A stretch of 64,000 nucleotides of DNA, taken from Sphingomonas sp. EC-HK361. GTDB taxonomy: Bacteria; Pseudomonadota; Alphaproteobacteria; Sphingomonadales; Sphingomonadaceae. The translations under genes were made by a program, and so were the position numbers. The DNA lies in contig NZ_LR701493.1 of the NCBI RefSeq assembly GCF_902498785.1, positions 605,459-669,458 of the forward strand. Direction: 5' to 3'. Positions 50,356 through 59,581 of this stretch are shown piece by piece (position 1 is the stretch's first letter; the number at the start of each line of letters is the position of its first letter). The notes below the pieces were generated by a model that was not told the origin of the DNA, did no database searches, and worked only from the letters and a program-made list of their open reading frames with translations.

Positions 50356-50640
50356 ATGACCGACACCCCGCCCGACCGCCTTTCGATCAACCCGCGCAGC
50401 CCCTATTTCGAGCAGGCGCTGCTGGAACGCGGCGTCGGCATCCGCTTCAAGGGCGTGGAGCGTAAGGATGTCGAAGAATATTCGATCTCCGAAGGCTGGA
50501 TTCGCGTCGCGCTCGGCAAGAAGGTCGATCGCAAGGGCAATCCGCTCACGTTGAAGCTGACCGGCCCGGTCGAGGCCTGGTTCGAGCGTTCGGCGGAGGG
50601 CGACAGCGCGAACGCCGGCGAGGCCGCCGCCGACAGCTGA
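50356..50640 (+). CDS. DUF3297 family protein
   Basis: A 94-residue protein from ATG 50356. PDRLSINPRSPYFEQALLER, GVGIRFKGVERKDVEEYSIS and the following GWIRVALGKKVDRKGNPLTL are the conserved core of DUF3297, a small cytoplasmic family widespread in alpha- and gammaproteobacteria. The last 20 residues are a variable acidic, Ala-rich tail. Function unknown. No cofactor motif is visible. Confidence 0.9.
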   Translation: MTDTPPDRLSINPRSPYFEQALLERGVGIRFKGVERKDVEEYSISEGWIRVALGKKVDRKGNPLTLKLTGPVEAWFERSAEGDSANAGEAAADS

Positions 50641-50710
50641 GCGCCGAACGCTAACGGCGCCTTAACCATCGCAGTCGCAGGATGCGGCGTGGTGCAAGGC
50701 GGAGTTGGCG

Positions 50711-51067
50711 ATGTTTTCGGCAGAATTGAGGGTCGAATCGGACCCGCGGGTCGCGCGCCGGATCGCGCTCAGTGTTCCCGGACGCATCGAGAGCGGCGAT
50801 TCCCCGCGCTGTGTGTGCCGTGTGACCAACCTGTCGAAATCGGGTGCGCGGCTGATGCTGTTCTCCGATATCGACCTTGGCGCGACGGTGGAGCTGACGC
50901 TGCCCGGCAGCATCACCAGACGGGCGCGCGTCGCCTGGGTCGGCGATTTCGAGGCGGGCTGTGCGTTCGAGGAAGCGCTGGACGAGACGTTCGTCGAGGA
51001 ACTGGCGCGGGTCTATCATTTCGATGACGAGGACGACCGTCCGCCGCTGCCGCGCGTCAAGCACTAA
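50711..51067 (+). CDS. PilZ domain-containing protein
   Basis: A 118-residue protein from ATG 50711, with GGAG six bases upstream (a TTG at 50705 is the alternative). The domain shows RVARRIALSVPGRI, then VTNLSKSGARLML, the N/D-x-S-x-x-G cyclic-di-GMP motif with the preceding Arg pair, and a closing ARVAWVGDFEAGCAFEE. Such stand-alone PilZ proteins often sense cyclic-di-GMP, although the first-position Asp is Asn here. Tail DEDDRPPLPRVKH is polar. Confidence 0.87.
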   Translation: MFSAELRVESDPRVARRIALSVPGRIESGDSPRCVCRVTNLSKSGARLMLFSDIDLGATVELTLPGSITRRARVAWVGDFEAGCAFEEALDETFVEELARVYHFDDEDDRPPLPRVKH

Positions 51068-51091
51068 GGGTGGCGGGGGGCCATCTACGCC

Positions 51092-51112
51092 ACCCCGGAC
51101 TTGATCCGGGGT
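51092..51112. repeat. REP-like palindrome
   Basis: ACCCCGGA-CTTGA-TCCGGGGT: a perfect 8-bp stem with 5-base loop, directly followed by CCAGCTTCG. This is a very common intergenic element in alphaproteobacteria. It lies between the PilZ and esterase genes; no T-tract follows. Confidence 0.8.
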
Positions 51113-51235
51113 CCAGCTTCGTCTGACGGTGACGCGCAGGCCATCCTCTCTCCATTCTGTCGGCGGTCATGTGCCCCCCGAGGCGCGTTGCCCTCGCGAT
51201 TGCCAGCCGGTTCGCGGCTGCCTACCCTTTCCGCC

Positions 51236-52162
51236 ATGACGCGACTTGTCCGCCGCCTTCATGCGCTTGCCGCCGGGTTTGTCGTTGCAACCGCGATCCT
51301 CCTCGCGCCCGGCGCGCTGGCCGAGACGCGCTGCGGTCTGGGTGCGGCAGGCGCGACGGCCCGCATCATGATCGGTGACACCGGCCGGACGATGCTTCTG
51401 CACTTGCCGATCGGCTTCGACCCGGCAAAGCGCGCACCGCTCGTCATCCTGCTCCACGGCAGCACCAGCAACGGCGCGCAGATGCTGCACGATTCCGGGC
51501 TGGAGGCGACGGCGGATCGACACGGTTTCATCGTCGCCGCACCCGATGGCGGGATCGCCGTGGGTTCCGGTTTCGTCTGGAACATCCCCGGCGTTCCGAC
51601 GGTCGAGGGGACAGTGCCTGGGCCGGAGGCAGCGGACGATGTTGCATGGCTGGGCAAGTCGATCGACTGGCTGGCGGCGCACGGCTGCATCGATCGGACC
51701 CGCGTCTACGCGACCGGGCTTTCCGGCGGAGGTCGGATGACCTCGTGGCTCGGCTGCGTCGCCGCGGCGCGCTTTGCGGCGATTGCGCCCGTGGTCGGTT
51801 TGCGTGCCGGCAATCCGGACGCGCTCGATCGCACGCGGCCCGATCCCGCCACCTGTCGCCCGGCGCGCGCGGTGCCGGTCATCGCCTTTGCCGGCGACGC
51901 TGACAGGACCAATCCGATCACCGGCGGCGGCGCGGGGTATTGGCAATATTCCATGCACGTCGCCGAACAGCGCTGGGCGCAATTGAACGGCTGCGCTGCC
52001 GCGCCCGTCACGCGCTGGGTCGCAGACGGCGTGTATGAGGAGCGCTACGAAGCCTGCCGTGACGGGGCGGCAGTCGTCGGGCGGATCACCGTCGGCGGCA
52101 CGCACCGCTGGGTCGTCGACAACGAAGCGCTTTGGGCGTTCCTGTCACGCTTCCACCGCTGA
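51236..52162 (+). CDS. Exported alpha/beta hydrolase, PHB-depolymerase/feruloyl-esterase (LpqC) type
   Basis: A 308-residue protein from ATG 51236. A signal peptide ends at GALAET (about residue 30). The nucleophile elbow is GLSGGGRM with Ser163; the acid is in AGDADRTNP and the histidine in GGTHRW near the C-terminus. PLVILLHGSTSNGAQML provides the oxyanion-hole region. Members of this esterase family hydrolyse short polyhydroxybutyrate or feruloyl esters of plant polysaccharides. It is isolated from the glucan modules by 15 kb, so its substrate is open. It is convergent with the ABC-F gene, 7 bp apart. Confidence 0.88.
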   Translation: MTRLVRRLHALAAGFVVATAILLAPGALAETRCGLGAAGATARIMIGDTGRTMLLHLPIGFDPAKRAPLVILLHGSTSNGAQMLHDSGLEATADRHGFIVAAPDGGIAVGSGFVWNIPGVPTVEGTVPGPEAADDVAWLGKSIDWLAAHGCIDRTRVYATGLSGGGRMTSWLGCVAAARFAAIAPVVGLRAGNPDALDRTRPDPATCRPARAVPVIAFAGDADRTNPITGGGAGYWQYSMHVAEQRWAQLNGCAAAPVTRWVADGVYEERYEACRDGAAVVGRITVGGTHRWVVDNEALWAFLSRFHR

Positions 52163-52169
52163 CACAGGG

Positions 52170-54044
52170 TCAGGCGGCGACGTTTTCCAGCGCTTCGTTC
52201 GCCTCCAGCCACTTCGCTTCCGCCGACTCGATCCGGTCCGACAGGCTGGCGCGGCGGATGCCGAGATCGCCCATCGACAGCTTCGCCAGCGACGGATCGG
52301 CCCCGGCGGGATCGAACATCGCATGCTCGACGCGGGTGCGTTCGGCGGTGAGCTTCGCGACCTCGGCCTCGGCATCCTTTGCGACCTTGCGCCAGGTCTT
52401 TTCCGCCTCGCGCGCAGCAGCGGCTGCGGCCTTGTCCTTCTTCGCCGCCTTGCCCCCGGTCCTGCCTTCCGCCTTGTCGGCCCCGTCGCCTTTCAGGACG
52501 AGCGCGATATAATCGTCGATCGATCCGTCATATTCGCGCGCGGTGCCGCCATCGACCAGCACCAGCCGGTCGGCGGTCGTCTCGATCATGTGGCGGTCGT
52601 GGCTGACGATCAGTACCGCGCCGGTATAGGCGTTGAGCGCCTGCACCAGCGCCTCGCGTGCATCGACATCCAGGTGGTTGGTCGGCTCGTCGAGGATCAG
52701 CAGATGCGGCGCGTCACGGGTAATGAGCGCGAGCGCGAGCCGCGCGCGCTCGCCGCCGGAGAGTTTGCCGACCTTGGTCGTCGCCTTGTCCCCGGAGAAG
52801 CCGAACCGTCCGAGCTGCGCGCGCACCGCAGACGGAGTCGCGCCCTTCATCACGCGGGTCATATGCTCCAGCGGCGTGTCGTCGGTGTCCAGTTCCTCGA
52901 CCTGATACTGGGTGAAATAGCCGACGGTCATCTTGCCGGTCGCCGCCTTCTCGCCCTCCATCGGTGTCAGCTGCGCCGCGAGCAGCCGCGCGAGCGTCGT
53001 CTTGCCGTTGCCGTTGCGGCCGAGCAGCGCGACACGGTCGTCGGGATCGATCCGCAGGTTCAGCTTTCGCAGGATCGGCTTGCCGTCATAGCCGACCGCA
53101 GCGTGATCGAGCGTGATGAGCGGCGGGCGGAGTTCGGTCGGGTTGGGGAAGCCGAACGCGAGCGACGGGTCCTCATACGCCTCGGCGATCGGCTGCATCT
53201 TGGCGAGCGCCTTGGCGCGGCTCTGCGCCTGCTTGGCGGTGGAGGCGCGCGCCGAATTGCGCGCGATATAGTCCTGCAGTTTGGCGCGCTGGACGTCCTG
53301 GTTGGCCTTGGCCGCCGCCAGCTGCGCCAGCCGCTCGGCGCGCTGCCGCTCGAACGCGTCGTAGCCGCCCGGGTAAAGCGTGATCTTGCCGCCCGCGAGG
53401 TGCAGGATGTGATCGACGACATTGTTCAGGAAATCACGCTCGTGGCTGACGACGACGATCGTCGCCTTGTAGCTCTGCAGGAAATCCTCCAGCCACATCA
53501 CCGCCTCGAGATCGAGGTGGTTCGATGGCTCGTCGAGCAGCAGCAGGTCGGGCTGCGAGAACAGCAAGGCGGCGAGCGCGACGCGCATCTTCCATCCGCC
53601 AGAGAAGCTGTCGAGCGGACGCGCCTGCATCGCGTCGTCGAAGCCGAGACCCAAGAGGATGCGCGCGGCCCGCGCCGGCGCGGTGTAGGCGTCGATCGCG
53701 ATGAGGCGTTCGTAGATGTCGCCGAGCTTTTCCGGATCGGTCTCGGTCTCGCTGGCGTGCATCAGCGTCGCGCGCTCGATATCGGCCTCCAGCACCGTGT
53801 CGAACGGCGTCTTCTCGCCCGACGGCGCCTCCTGCGCGATATAGCCGACACGAGCGCCGCGCGGCATGTCGGCCGAGCCTTCGTCCGGATCGAGCAGCCC
53901 GGCGATGACCTTCACCATCGTCGATTTGCCCGCGCCGTTTCGTCCGATCAGCCCGACACGGCTGCCCGGCGGCAGCGACGCCGTGGCGCGGTCGAGGATC
54001 GTGCGGCCGCCGAGCCGGACGGTGATGCCGTTGAGATTGAGCAT
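52170..54044 (-). CDS. ABC-F family ATP-binding protein (Uup/YheS-like)
   Basis: A 624-residue protein with two ABC domains and no membrane segments. Domain 1: Walker A GRNGAGKST, signature SGGWKMRVAL, Walker B LLLLDEPSNHLD. Domain 2: GRNGNGKTTL, SGGERARLAL, LLILDEPTNHLD. Between them lies the helical linker of ABC-F proteins (RAERLAQLAAAKANQDVQRA), and the C-terminus is a lysine-rich then coiled-coil extension (EKTWRKVAKDAEAEVAKLTA). ABC-F factors act on the ribosome E site. ATG 54044 begins the first domain strand; an in-frame ATG at 54083 would add 13 residues. Confidence 0.95.
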   Translation of the reverse strand: MLNLNGITVRLGGRTILDRATASLPPGSRVGLIGRNGAGKSTMVKVIAGLLDPDEGSADMPRGARVGYIAQEAPSGEKTPFDTVLEADIERATLMHASETETDPEKLGDIYERLIAIDAYTAPARAARILLGLGFDDAMQARPLDSFSGGWKMRVALAALLFSQPDLLLLDEPSNHLDLEAVMWLEDFLQSYKATIVVVSHERDFLNNVVDHILHLAGGKITLYPGGYDAFERQRAERLAQLAAAKANQDVQRAKLQDYIARNSARASTAKQAQSRAKALAKMQPIAEAYEDPSLAFGFPNPTELRPPLITLDHAAVGYDGKPILRKLNLRIDPDDRVALLGRNGNGKTTLARLLAAQLTPMEGEKAATGKMTVGYFTQYQVEELDTDDTPLEHMTRVMKGATPSAVRAQLGRFGFSGDKATTKVGKLSGGERARLALALITRDAPHLLILDEPTNHLDVDAREALVQALNAYTGAVLIVSHDRHMIETTADRLVLVDGGTAREYDGSIDDYIALVLKGDGADKAEGRTGGKAAKKDKAAAAAAREAEKTWRKVAKDAEAEVAKLTAERTRVEHAMFDPAGADPSLAKLSMGDLGIRRASLSDRIESAEAKWLEANEALENVAA

Positions 54045-54106
54045 GATGGCGGGCGCGTTAGCAGATGCAGCACGGATTGTCATTGGAGATGCCGCGCCAT
54101 GATCTA

Positions 54107-54150
54107 CCCCCGCGAAGGCGGGGTCCAGTCTGGACTCCCGCCTCCGCGGA
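54107..54150. repeat. Imperfect inverted repeat, REP-like
   Basis: CCGCGAAGGCGGGGTCCAG and the complementary CTGGACTCCCGCCTCCGCGG face each other around 54128. It is related in sequence to the 6374-6473 element. It lies in the 281-bp gap between the divergent ABC-F and TonB receptor genes; the rest of that gap shows no clear feature beyond the receptor ribosome site. Confidence 0.75.
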
Positions 54151-54325
54151 AGCACATCCCTGGCGGGGCGACGTTGTCACGATCTCGTCGCAATTCGGGC
54201 CTAGCGGCGCGAGCGGGGAGGGCTGACACGCAGCCATGGCGACGAATCGCCGAACCGTGACGACCGGGCGTCGCGGGAAAAGGCAGGCGTGCGGGCCGAC
54301 CGAATACTCGTCAAAGGGGACCATC

Positions 54326-56662
54326 TTGACCAACTTCGTTTCGCGTCGCGCCTTGCTCGCGACCGCCGCCTTCGGTGCGCTCGTCACCGCCAACGCCGCC
54401 CACGCCCAGGACGCCGCCCCCGCACAGGCTGCCCAAGGGTCGACCGAGGCCGCACCCGACGGCACGCTCGACGAGATCGTGGTGACCGCGGAGCGCCGCA
54501 GCGAGAACATCCAGAAGGTGCCGCTCTCCGTCACCGCCGTGAAGGGCGACGACCTGCGCGCGTTCCAGGGCGGCGGCGAGGACATTCTCTCGCTCGCGGG
54601 CCGCGTTCCCGGCTTGTATGCCGAAACGACGACCGGCCGCATCTTCCCGCGCTTCTACATTCGCGGGCTCGGCAACATCGATTTCTACCTCGGCGCTTCG
54701 CAGCCGGTGTCGATCATCCAGGACGATGTCGTGCTCGAGCATGTCGTGCTGAAGTCGAATCCCGTGTTCGACGTGGCGCAGATCGAGGTGCTGCGCGGCC
54801 CGCAGGGTTCGCTGTTCGGCCGCAACACGACCGCAGGCATCATCAAGTTCGACACGATCCGCCCGTCGAACGAAACGCAAGGTCGCCTCAACATCTCGGG
54901 CGGCAGCTACGATACGCTGTCGATCGACGCTGGCGTCGGCGGGCCGATCATTCCTGACGTGCTGTCCTACCGCGTGTCGGGCCTCGTCCAGCGCCGCAGC
55001 GACTGGATCGACAACACCTATCGCGGGCCTTCTGCGGACGGCACGATCAGCCCGGTCAAGGACGTGATGGGCGGCTTCCTGGAGCGTGATGCGCGTGCGC
55101 AACTGCTCTTCACGCCCGGCTCGGCGGTGTCGCTCCTGCTCTCGGGCCATGTCCGCGATTATGAAGGCACCTCGACGATCTTCCACCGTGGGGCGCTGAA
55201 GAAGGGCTCGAACGATATCTCGGCCGAACCCCGCGACCGCATCGCGCTCGACGAGGCGCAGAACAATCCGCAGGCGTACAAGATGCAAGGGGGCTCGGCG
55301 AACCTCAGCATCGATCTCGGGGCGGCGACGCTGACCTCGATCACCGCCTACGAGCACGCATCGGGCTACAGCCGCGGCGACACGGATGGCGGCGCTGCGG
55401 CCAACTTCCCGGTGAACGGCGTCGCCAACGGCTATGGCGAGAGCCAGGGCAATCTGCGCGATCTCGATCAGTGGACGCAGGAGCTGCGCGTCGCGTCGAA
55501 CGGCTCGGGCCCGTTCAAATACCAGTTCGGCGGCATGATCTTCGACAGCCGCGACCTGACCGATTTCTACCAGCGCGCCTATTTCCTGACGACCGCCGCG
55601 CGCAACCCGAACAACTGGGTGCGCCTGCGTAACAGCAACACGTCCTATGCGGTCTTCGGCCAGGCGAGCTACGCGCTGACGCCCAAGCTGACGATCACCG
55701 CCGGCGGCCGCATCACCGAGGACAACAAGCGCACGCGGCTGCTCAAGACCGCCGACACCGCGGCGGGCGTCGTGACCTACAGGGGTCGCAAGGACGTGAG
55801 CCTTTCGGACACCCAGCCGAGCTGGGACCTGTCGGCGCTCTATACGGTCAACCCCGATCTGAACCTCTATGCGCGCGTCGCGCGCGGCTTCCGTGGTCCG
55901 ACGATCCAGGGGCGCTCGGCGGTGTTCAACTCCGACTTCACCACCGCGAATTCGGAAACCAATGTGTCCTGGGAAGCCGGCTTCAAGAGCAACCTGTTCG
56001 GCAACACGCTGCGCTTCAACGCGTCGGCTTTCTATTACACCGTCAGCGATATCCAGCTGAACGGTAACGATTCGAACGGCAACGGCGTTCTGTTCAACGC
56101 CGACAAGGCACGGGCTTACGGTGCCGAAGCCGAACTCGACTGGCGCCCGATCCGCAACCTGTCGATCGGGCTGGGTGTCAGCGCGCTGCACAGCGAGATC
56201 AAGGACAAGCGCGTCTATGCGCAGGTCTGTGCGCTCAACGGCGCCGTCGTCTGCACCGTCGAGGACCCGACGATCGTCCGTCCGGTTTTCGGCGCGCCCG
56301 CGACCTTCGCGCAGATCGACGGCAACCCGCTGCCCAACGCGCCGGAATACAATGTCGATCTCACCGCGCAGTATGACCAGCCGCTGTCGAACGGCGGCAC
56401 CGCCTTCGTCGCGACCGACTGGAACCTGCAGGGCTATACGAACCTCGTCCTCTACAAGACGAAGGAGTTCTACGCGAACGGCAACTTCGAGGGCGGGCTG
56501 AAGATCGGCTACCGGACGCCGGGCGACCGGTTCGAGATCGCGGCGTTCGCGCGCAACATCACGAACGAGAAGAACCTGAAGGGCGTGATCGAGAACTACA
56601 TGGCCGCGGTGTTCAACGAACCGCGGGTCATCGGCCTGTCGATCAGCGCGAAGACGCGGTAA
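54326..56662 (+). CDS. TonB-dependent receptor (FecA/pesticin-receptor-like class)
   Basis: A 778-residue receptor, most likely from TTG 54326, because AAAGGGGACC lies just ahead and the signal peptide MTNFVSRRALLATAAFGALV...AHAQ begins there; the frame from ATG 54236 would put 30 polar residues first. TonB box LDEIVVTAERRSENIQKVPL, plug VEVLRGPQGSLFGRNTTAGI, and a barrel ending VIGLSISAKTR. This IVVTAERR class covers many sphingomonad receptors for siderophores, vitamins or aromatics. The ligand is unknown and no uptake genes are adjacent. The last residue is Arg, not the usual aromatic. Confidence 0.92.
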   Translation: MTNFVSRRALLATAAFGALVTANAAHAQDAAPAQAAQGSTEAAPDGTLDEIVVTAERRSENIQKVPLSVTAVKGDDLRAFQGGGEDILSLAGRVPGLYAETTTGRIFPRFYIRGLGNIDFYLGASQPVSIIQDDVVLEHVVLKSNPVFDVAQIEVLRGPQGSLFGRNTTAGIIKFDTIRPSNETQGRLNISGGSYDTLSIDAGVGGPIIPDVLSYRVSGLVQRRSDWIDNTYRGPSADGTISPVKDVMGGFLERDARAQLLFTPGSAVSLLLSGHVRDYEGTSTIFHRGALKKGSNDISAEPRDRIALDEAQNNPQAYKMQGGSANLSIDLGAATLTSITAYEHASGYSRGDTDGGAAANFPVNGVANGYGESQGNLRDLDQWTQELRVASNGSGPFKYQFGGMIFDSRDLTDFYQRAYFLTTAARNPNNWVRLRNSNTSYAVFGQASYALTPKLTITAGGRITEDNKRTRLLKTADTAAGVVTYRGRKDVSLSDTQPSWDLSALYTVNPDLNLYARVARGFRGPTIQGRSAVFNSDFTTANSETNVSWEAGFKSNLFGNTLRFNASAFYYTVSDIQLNGNDSNGNGVLFNADKARAYGAEAELDWRPIRNLSIGLGVSALHSEIKDKRVYAQVCALNGAVVCTVEDPTIVRPVFGAPATFAQIDGNPLPNAPEYNVDLTAQYDQPLSNGGTAFVATDWNLQGYTNLVLYKTKEFYANGNFEGGLKIGYRTPGDRFEIAAFARNITNEKNLKGVIENYMAAVFNEPRVIGLSISAKTR

Positions 56663-56669
56663 TCGGCGT

Positions 56670-56703
56670 CGCTGGACGGCGTGTCAGTTCGCGCCGTCCA
56701 GCG
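56670..56703. terminator. Hairpin at the junction of convergent genes
   Basis: CGCTGGACGGCG (56670-56681) pairs perfectly with CGCCGTCCAGCG (56692-56703). The loop holds the stop codon of the minus-strand gene. There is no T-tract on either side, so a terminator role in both directions is only possible. Confidence 0.35.
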
Positions 56704-57385
56704 CTCCGAACGGCAGCAGCCGCGCGGCGAGCTTGCCGGTCGCGTCGGTATCGCCCGCGTGCACCGGCACCAGCACCGCTACCGCCGCGCGCTTCATGAT
56801 CTGGTCGAGCGGGGTCGATGCGTTCAGCCGCGCGGTCGTCTCGGCAAGCGCGCGGCCCTTCGCATCGGCCGGATCGAGCTCCAGCCGCAGCAGCGCAGCC
56901 AGCCCCGTCACCGACGCCCGCCCCGCCGACAGGGCGACCGCGCGGTCGATTGCGGTCAGAGCCTCGCCCTTTTGCGCGCCAAGCACGGCGCGCGCCATCA
57001 GCCGCCCGAGCTTGAAGATCGCGCCGGTATGCCACGCGCCGAGCGCAAGCTGGCGTTCGGGATCGCGCGGGTCCTGCGCCACCAACTGCTCGAACTGGCG
57101 CCGCGCGGCGATCGCGCCCGTCCGGCTGCCGGTCAGCTTCGCGCGGTAGCCGAACGCCATCGCAGCGACGAGCGCGGCCTCCTTGTCTCCGGGCACGCGG
57201 CGAAGCGTGCCGGCCGCAAGCGTCTGTGCCGAATCGATTCGCGCAAGTGCCGCAGGCACGCTGTGCTCGCTGAAGGCGGCATGGATCAGCATGTCGCGCG
57301 GCGTTTCCGCGAGGGCAGGGGCGCTTGCGCAGACGAGTGCGGCAAGGGCGGCGATCCGCACATGGCGAAGGGGTACGCAAACCAT
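56684..57385 (-). CDS. Hypothetical exported TPR-like protein
   Basis: A 233-residue protein from ATG 57385. A signal peptide ends at APALAET (about residue 25). The mature protein is alanine-rich and helical, with TPR-like pairs (ALVAAMAFGYRAKLTGSRTG, RQFEQLVAQDPRDPERQLAL, ALTAIDRAVALSAGRASVTG) but weak consensus. It may be a periplasmic scaffold. No catalytic motif or family is recognised. It is convergent with the TonB receptor and divergent from chrA, and the longer frame to 57526 reads through the chrA upstream region. Confidence 0.72.
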   Translation of the reverse strand: MVCVPLRHVRIAALAALVCASAPALAETPRDMLIHAAFSEHSVPAALARIDSAQTLAAGTLRRVPGDKEAALVAAMAFGYRAKLTGSRTGAIAARRQFEQLVAQDPRDPERQLALGAWHTGAIFKLGRLMARAVLGAQKGEALTAIDRAVALSAGRASVTGLAALLRLELDPADAKGRALAETTARLNASTPLDQIMKRAAVAVLVPVHAGDTDATGKLAARLLPFGALDGAN

Positions 57386-57524
57386 TGAAATCCAGTCTGC
57401 GCCGCGATTTCGGCCGGCGTCAACTCGGATAAGGTCGCGCGGCTCTTTAGGGTATGCCAACCAAATATCGTTGCGATCCCGATGCGCGCGCTGCCACGCT
57501 GCTGCCGCCACACGGAGCATCGTC

Positions 57525-58844
57525 ATGGCCGATACCCCTGAGTCCGCCCAACCGTCGTTCGGAGCGCTGGTGCGCGTCTCGGCCGAAGTCGGTGCGCTGA
57601 GCTTTGGCGGCCCGGCCGGGCAGATCGCGCTGATGCACGGCGAGTTCGTCGAGAAGCGCGGCTGGATCGAGGAGGCCGAGTTCCTCCACGCGCTGAACCT
57701 CTGCCATCTGCTGCCGGGACCTGAGGCGCAGCAGCTCGCGACCTATCTCGGCTGGCGGCTCCACGGCTGGCGCGGCGGCCTGGTCAGCGGATTGCTGTTC
57801 GTGCTGCCCGGTGCGTTCGTCATCCTCGCGCTGTCGATCCTCTACGTCCATGCCGCCGGGCTAGGCTGGTTCGCGGCACTGTTCCTCGGCATCAAGGCCG
57901 CGGTGCTGGCGGTGGTCGTCCAGGCGCTGGTGCGGATCGCCGGGCGGACGCTCGATACCGCGTTCAAGCGCGTGCTGGCTGGGGTCGCCTTCGTCGCGCT
58001 GTTCCTGTTCGCGGTGCCTTTCCCGGTGGTCGTGCTCGGCGCGGGCGCGCTTGGCATGGTGATCGCCGGCCGCCGGCCCGAATGGCTCCGAGCGCATGCT
58101 GCCGATGGCGATCCGGCGGGGCCGGTCCCGCGCATTGGCGCAACCGTGCGGACGGTCGCGATCGGCATCGCGATCTGGGCGGCGCCGCTAGCGCTGGTCC
58201 TCGTGACGCTCGGCAATCAGCATGTCCTCTGGCGCATCGGCCTGTTCTTCTCGCAGCTCGCGGTGGTCACGTTCGGCGGCGCCTACGCAGTCCTCGCCTA
58301 TATGGCGCAGCAGGCGGTGCAGTCGATGCACTGGCTGAGCGCGGGGGAAATGGCGGACGGACTTGGGCTGGCCGAGACGACGCCGGGGCCGCTGATCATG
58401 GTCACGCAGTTCGTCGGTTTCCTCGCCGGCACGCGCGCCGCGGCGCCGTTCTCGCCGCTCGTCGGAGGGATCGCGGCGGCGGCGCTCACCACCTGGGTGA
58501 CCTTCGTGCCTTGCTTTTTGTGGATCTTCGCGCTCGCCCCGTGGATGGAACGACTGCGCCGCGCGAAGCGGCTCGCCGGCGGGCTTGCCGCGGTGACGGC
58601 GGCGGTCGTCGGGGTCATCGCGAACCTGGCGCTGTGGTTCGCGGTCCATGTGATCTTTACCCGAAGCGTTCGGGTGAACGCCGGGCCGATCGCGATCGAC
58701 ATGCCGCTGGCGGCGAGCTTCGACTGGCGCGCGGCGCTGATCGCGGTTGTGGCCGCAGTCCTGTTGTTCCGATTCAGGCTGGCGGTGTGGAAGGTCTTGC
58801 CGATCGCCGCGCTGGCTGGGGTCGCGCTGGGTCAGGCCGCGTAG
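57525..58844 (+). CDS. chrA: Chromate transporter family protein, two-domain (ChrA)
   Basis: A 439-residue membrane protein from ATG 57525 (GGAG upstream). Both halves carry a CHR domain: SFGGPAGQIALMHGEFVEKR with LLPGPEAQQLATYLG near the N-terminus, and TFGGAYAVLAYMAQQAV with ETTPGPLIMVTQFVGFLAG in the middle. About ten to eleven helices are predicted. Two-domain ChrA proteins export chromate with proton exchange; many homologues have not been tested and could carry sulfate-like anions. It overlaps the convergent PEP mutase-like gene by 13 bp. Confidence 0.92.
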   Translation: MADTPESAQPSFGALVRVSAEVGALSFGGPAGQIALMHGEFVEKRGWIEEAEFLHALNLCHLLPGPEAQQLATYLGWRLHGWRGGLVSGLLFVLPGAFVILALSILYVHAAGLGWFAALFLGIKAAVLAVVVQALVRIAGRTLDTAFKRVLAGVAFVALFLFAVPFPVVVLGAGALGMVIAGRRPEWLRAHAADGDPAGPVPRIGATVRTVAIGIAIWAAPLALVLVTLGNQHVLWRIGLFFSQLAVVTFGGAYAVLAYMAQQAVQSMHWLSAGEMADGLGLAETTPGPLIMVTQFVGFLAGTRAAAPFSPLVGGIAAAALTTWVTFVPCFLWIFALAPWMERLRRAKRLAGGLAAVTAAVVGVIANLALWFAVHVIFTRSVRVNAGPIAIDMPLAASFDWRAALIAVVAAVLLFRFRLAVWKVLPIAALAGVALGQAA

Positions 58845-59581
58845 GCGGTCCGCGCGGCGTCTTCGAGCGCCGCCATCGCGATCCGGTAGGGCCCGGGTCC
58901 GTGGCTGATCCGCGCGACGCCGGCGCGCGCGAATGCGTCTGCAGACGGCGCGCCGGGAAAGGCCATCGCATTTACCGGCAACGGCACCTCGCGGCAGACC
59001 TGGCCCAGCAGATCGAGATCGACGAGGCCGGGTACGAAGAACCCGCTCGCGCCGACCCCGGCATAGGCGCGCCCGCGGGCGACAGCCTCCGCGACCTTGG
59101 CGGCGTCGTGGGCGTCGGGTGCAGCCTGCAGGAAGATGTCGGTGCGCGCGTTGATGAAGAAATCGGTCCCTACCGCGTTGCGCATGGCGGCGATACGCGT
59201 GCCTTGCGCTTCGATGCCGTGAAGCCCTTCGCCGCCGACGACCTGATCCTCGAAATTGCACCCGATCGCGCCGGTGCCCTTCAGTCGCGCCACATTGGCC
59301 GCGAGATCGCCCGGCGACACCGCATAACCGCCCTCGAAATCGATCGAGACGGGCAGATCGACGCTCGCGACGATCCGCCGCGCGGTTTCCAGCAGGACAG
59401 CGATCGGCAGCGCCTCGCCGTCGTCATGGCCATTGGCCGCGGCGACCGACCAGCTTCCGGTTGCAATGGCTGTGGCGCCCGCCTTCGCCACCACCTTCGC
59501 CGATCCGGCATCCCATGCGTTGAACAGGATGACCGGCGTGCCGCGCACATGCAGCGCGGCGAAGGTGGCGAAGCGGCTCAA
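58832..59581 (-). CDS. Isocitrate lyase/PEP mutase superfamily enzyme
   Basis: A 249-residue TIM-barrel protein starting at a TTG (59581) that overlaps the response-regulator stop as TTGA. The superfamily pattern is clear: VRGTPVILFNAWDAGSAKVV, VDLPVSIDFEGGY (metal-binding Asp), GCNFEDQV, FFINARTDIF, and a late AFARAGVARISHGPGPY. Members make or break C-C or C-P bonds in 2-oxo acids (methylisocitrate, oxaloacetate, phosphonates); the catalytic loop Cys of isocitrate lyases is not present. Substrate unknown. Coupling to the sensor operon suggests it answers to that system. Confidence 0.87.
   Translation of the reverse strand: MSRFATFAALHVRGTPVILFNAWDAGSAKVVAKAGATAIATGSWSVAAANGHDDGEALPIAVLLETARRIVASVDLPVSIDFEGGYAVSPGDLAANVARLKGTGAIGCNFEDQVVGGEGLHGIEAQGTRIAAMRNAVGTDFFINARTDIFLQAAPDAHDAAKVAEAVARGRAYAGVGASGFFVPGLVDLDLLGQVCREVPLPVNAMAFPGAPSADAFARAGVARISHGPGPYRIAMAALEDAARTAYAA

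Noticed and set aside
52035-54260. 741-codon plus-strand frame opposite the ABC-F gene
   Set aside because: No recognisable domains; the minus strand has two full ABC cassettes.
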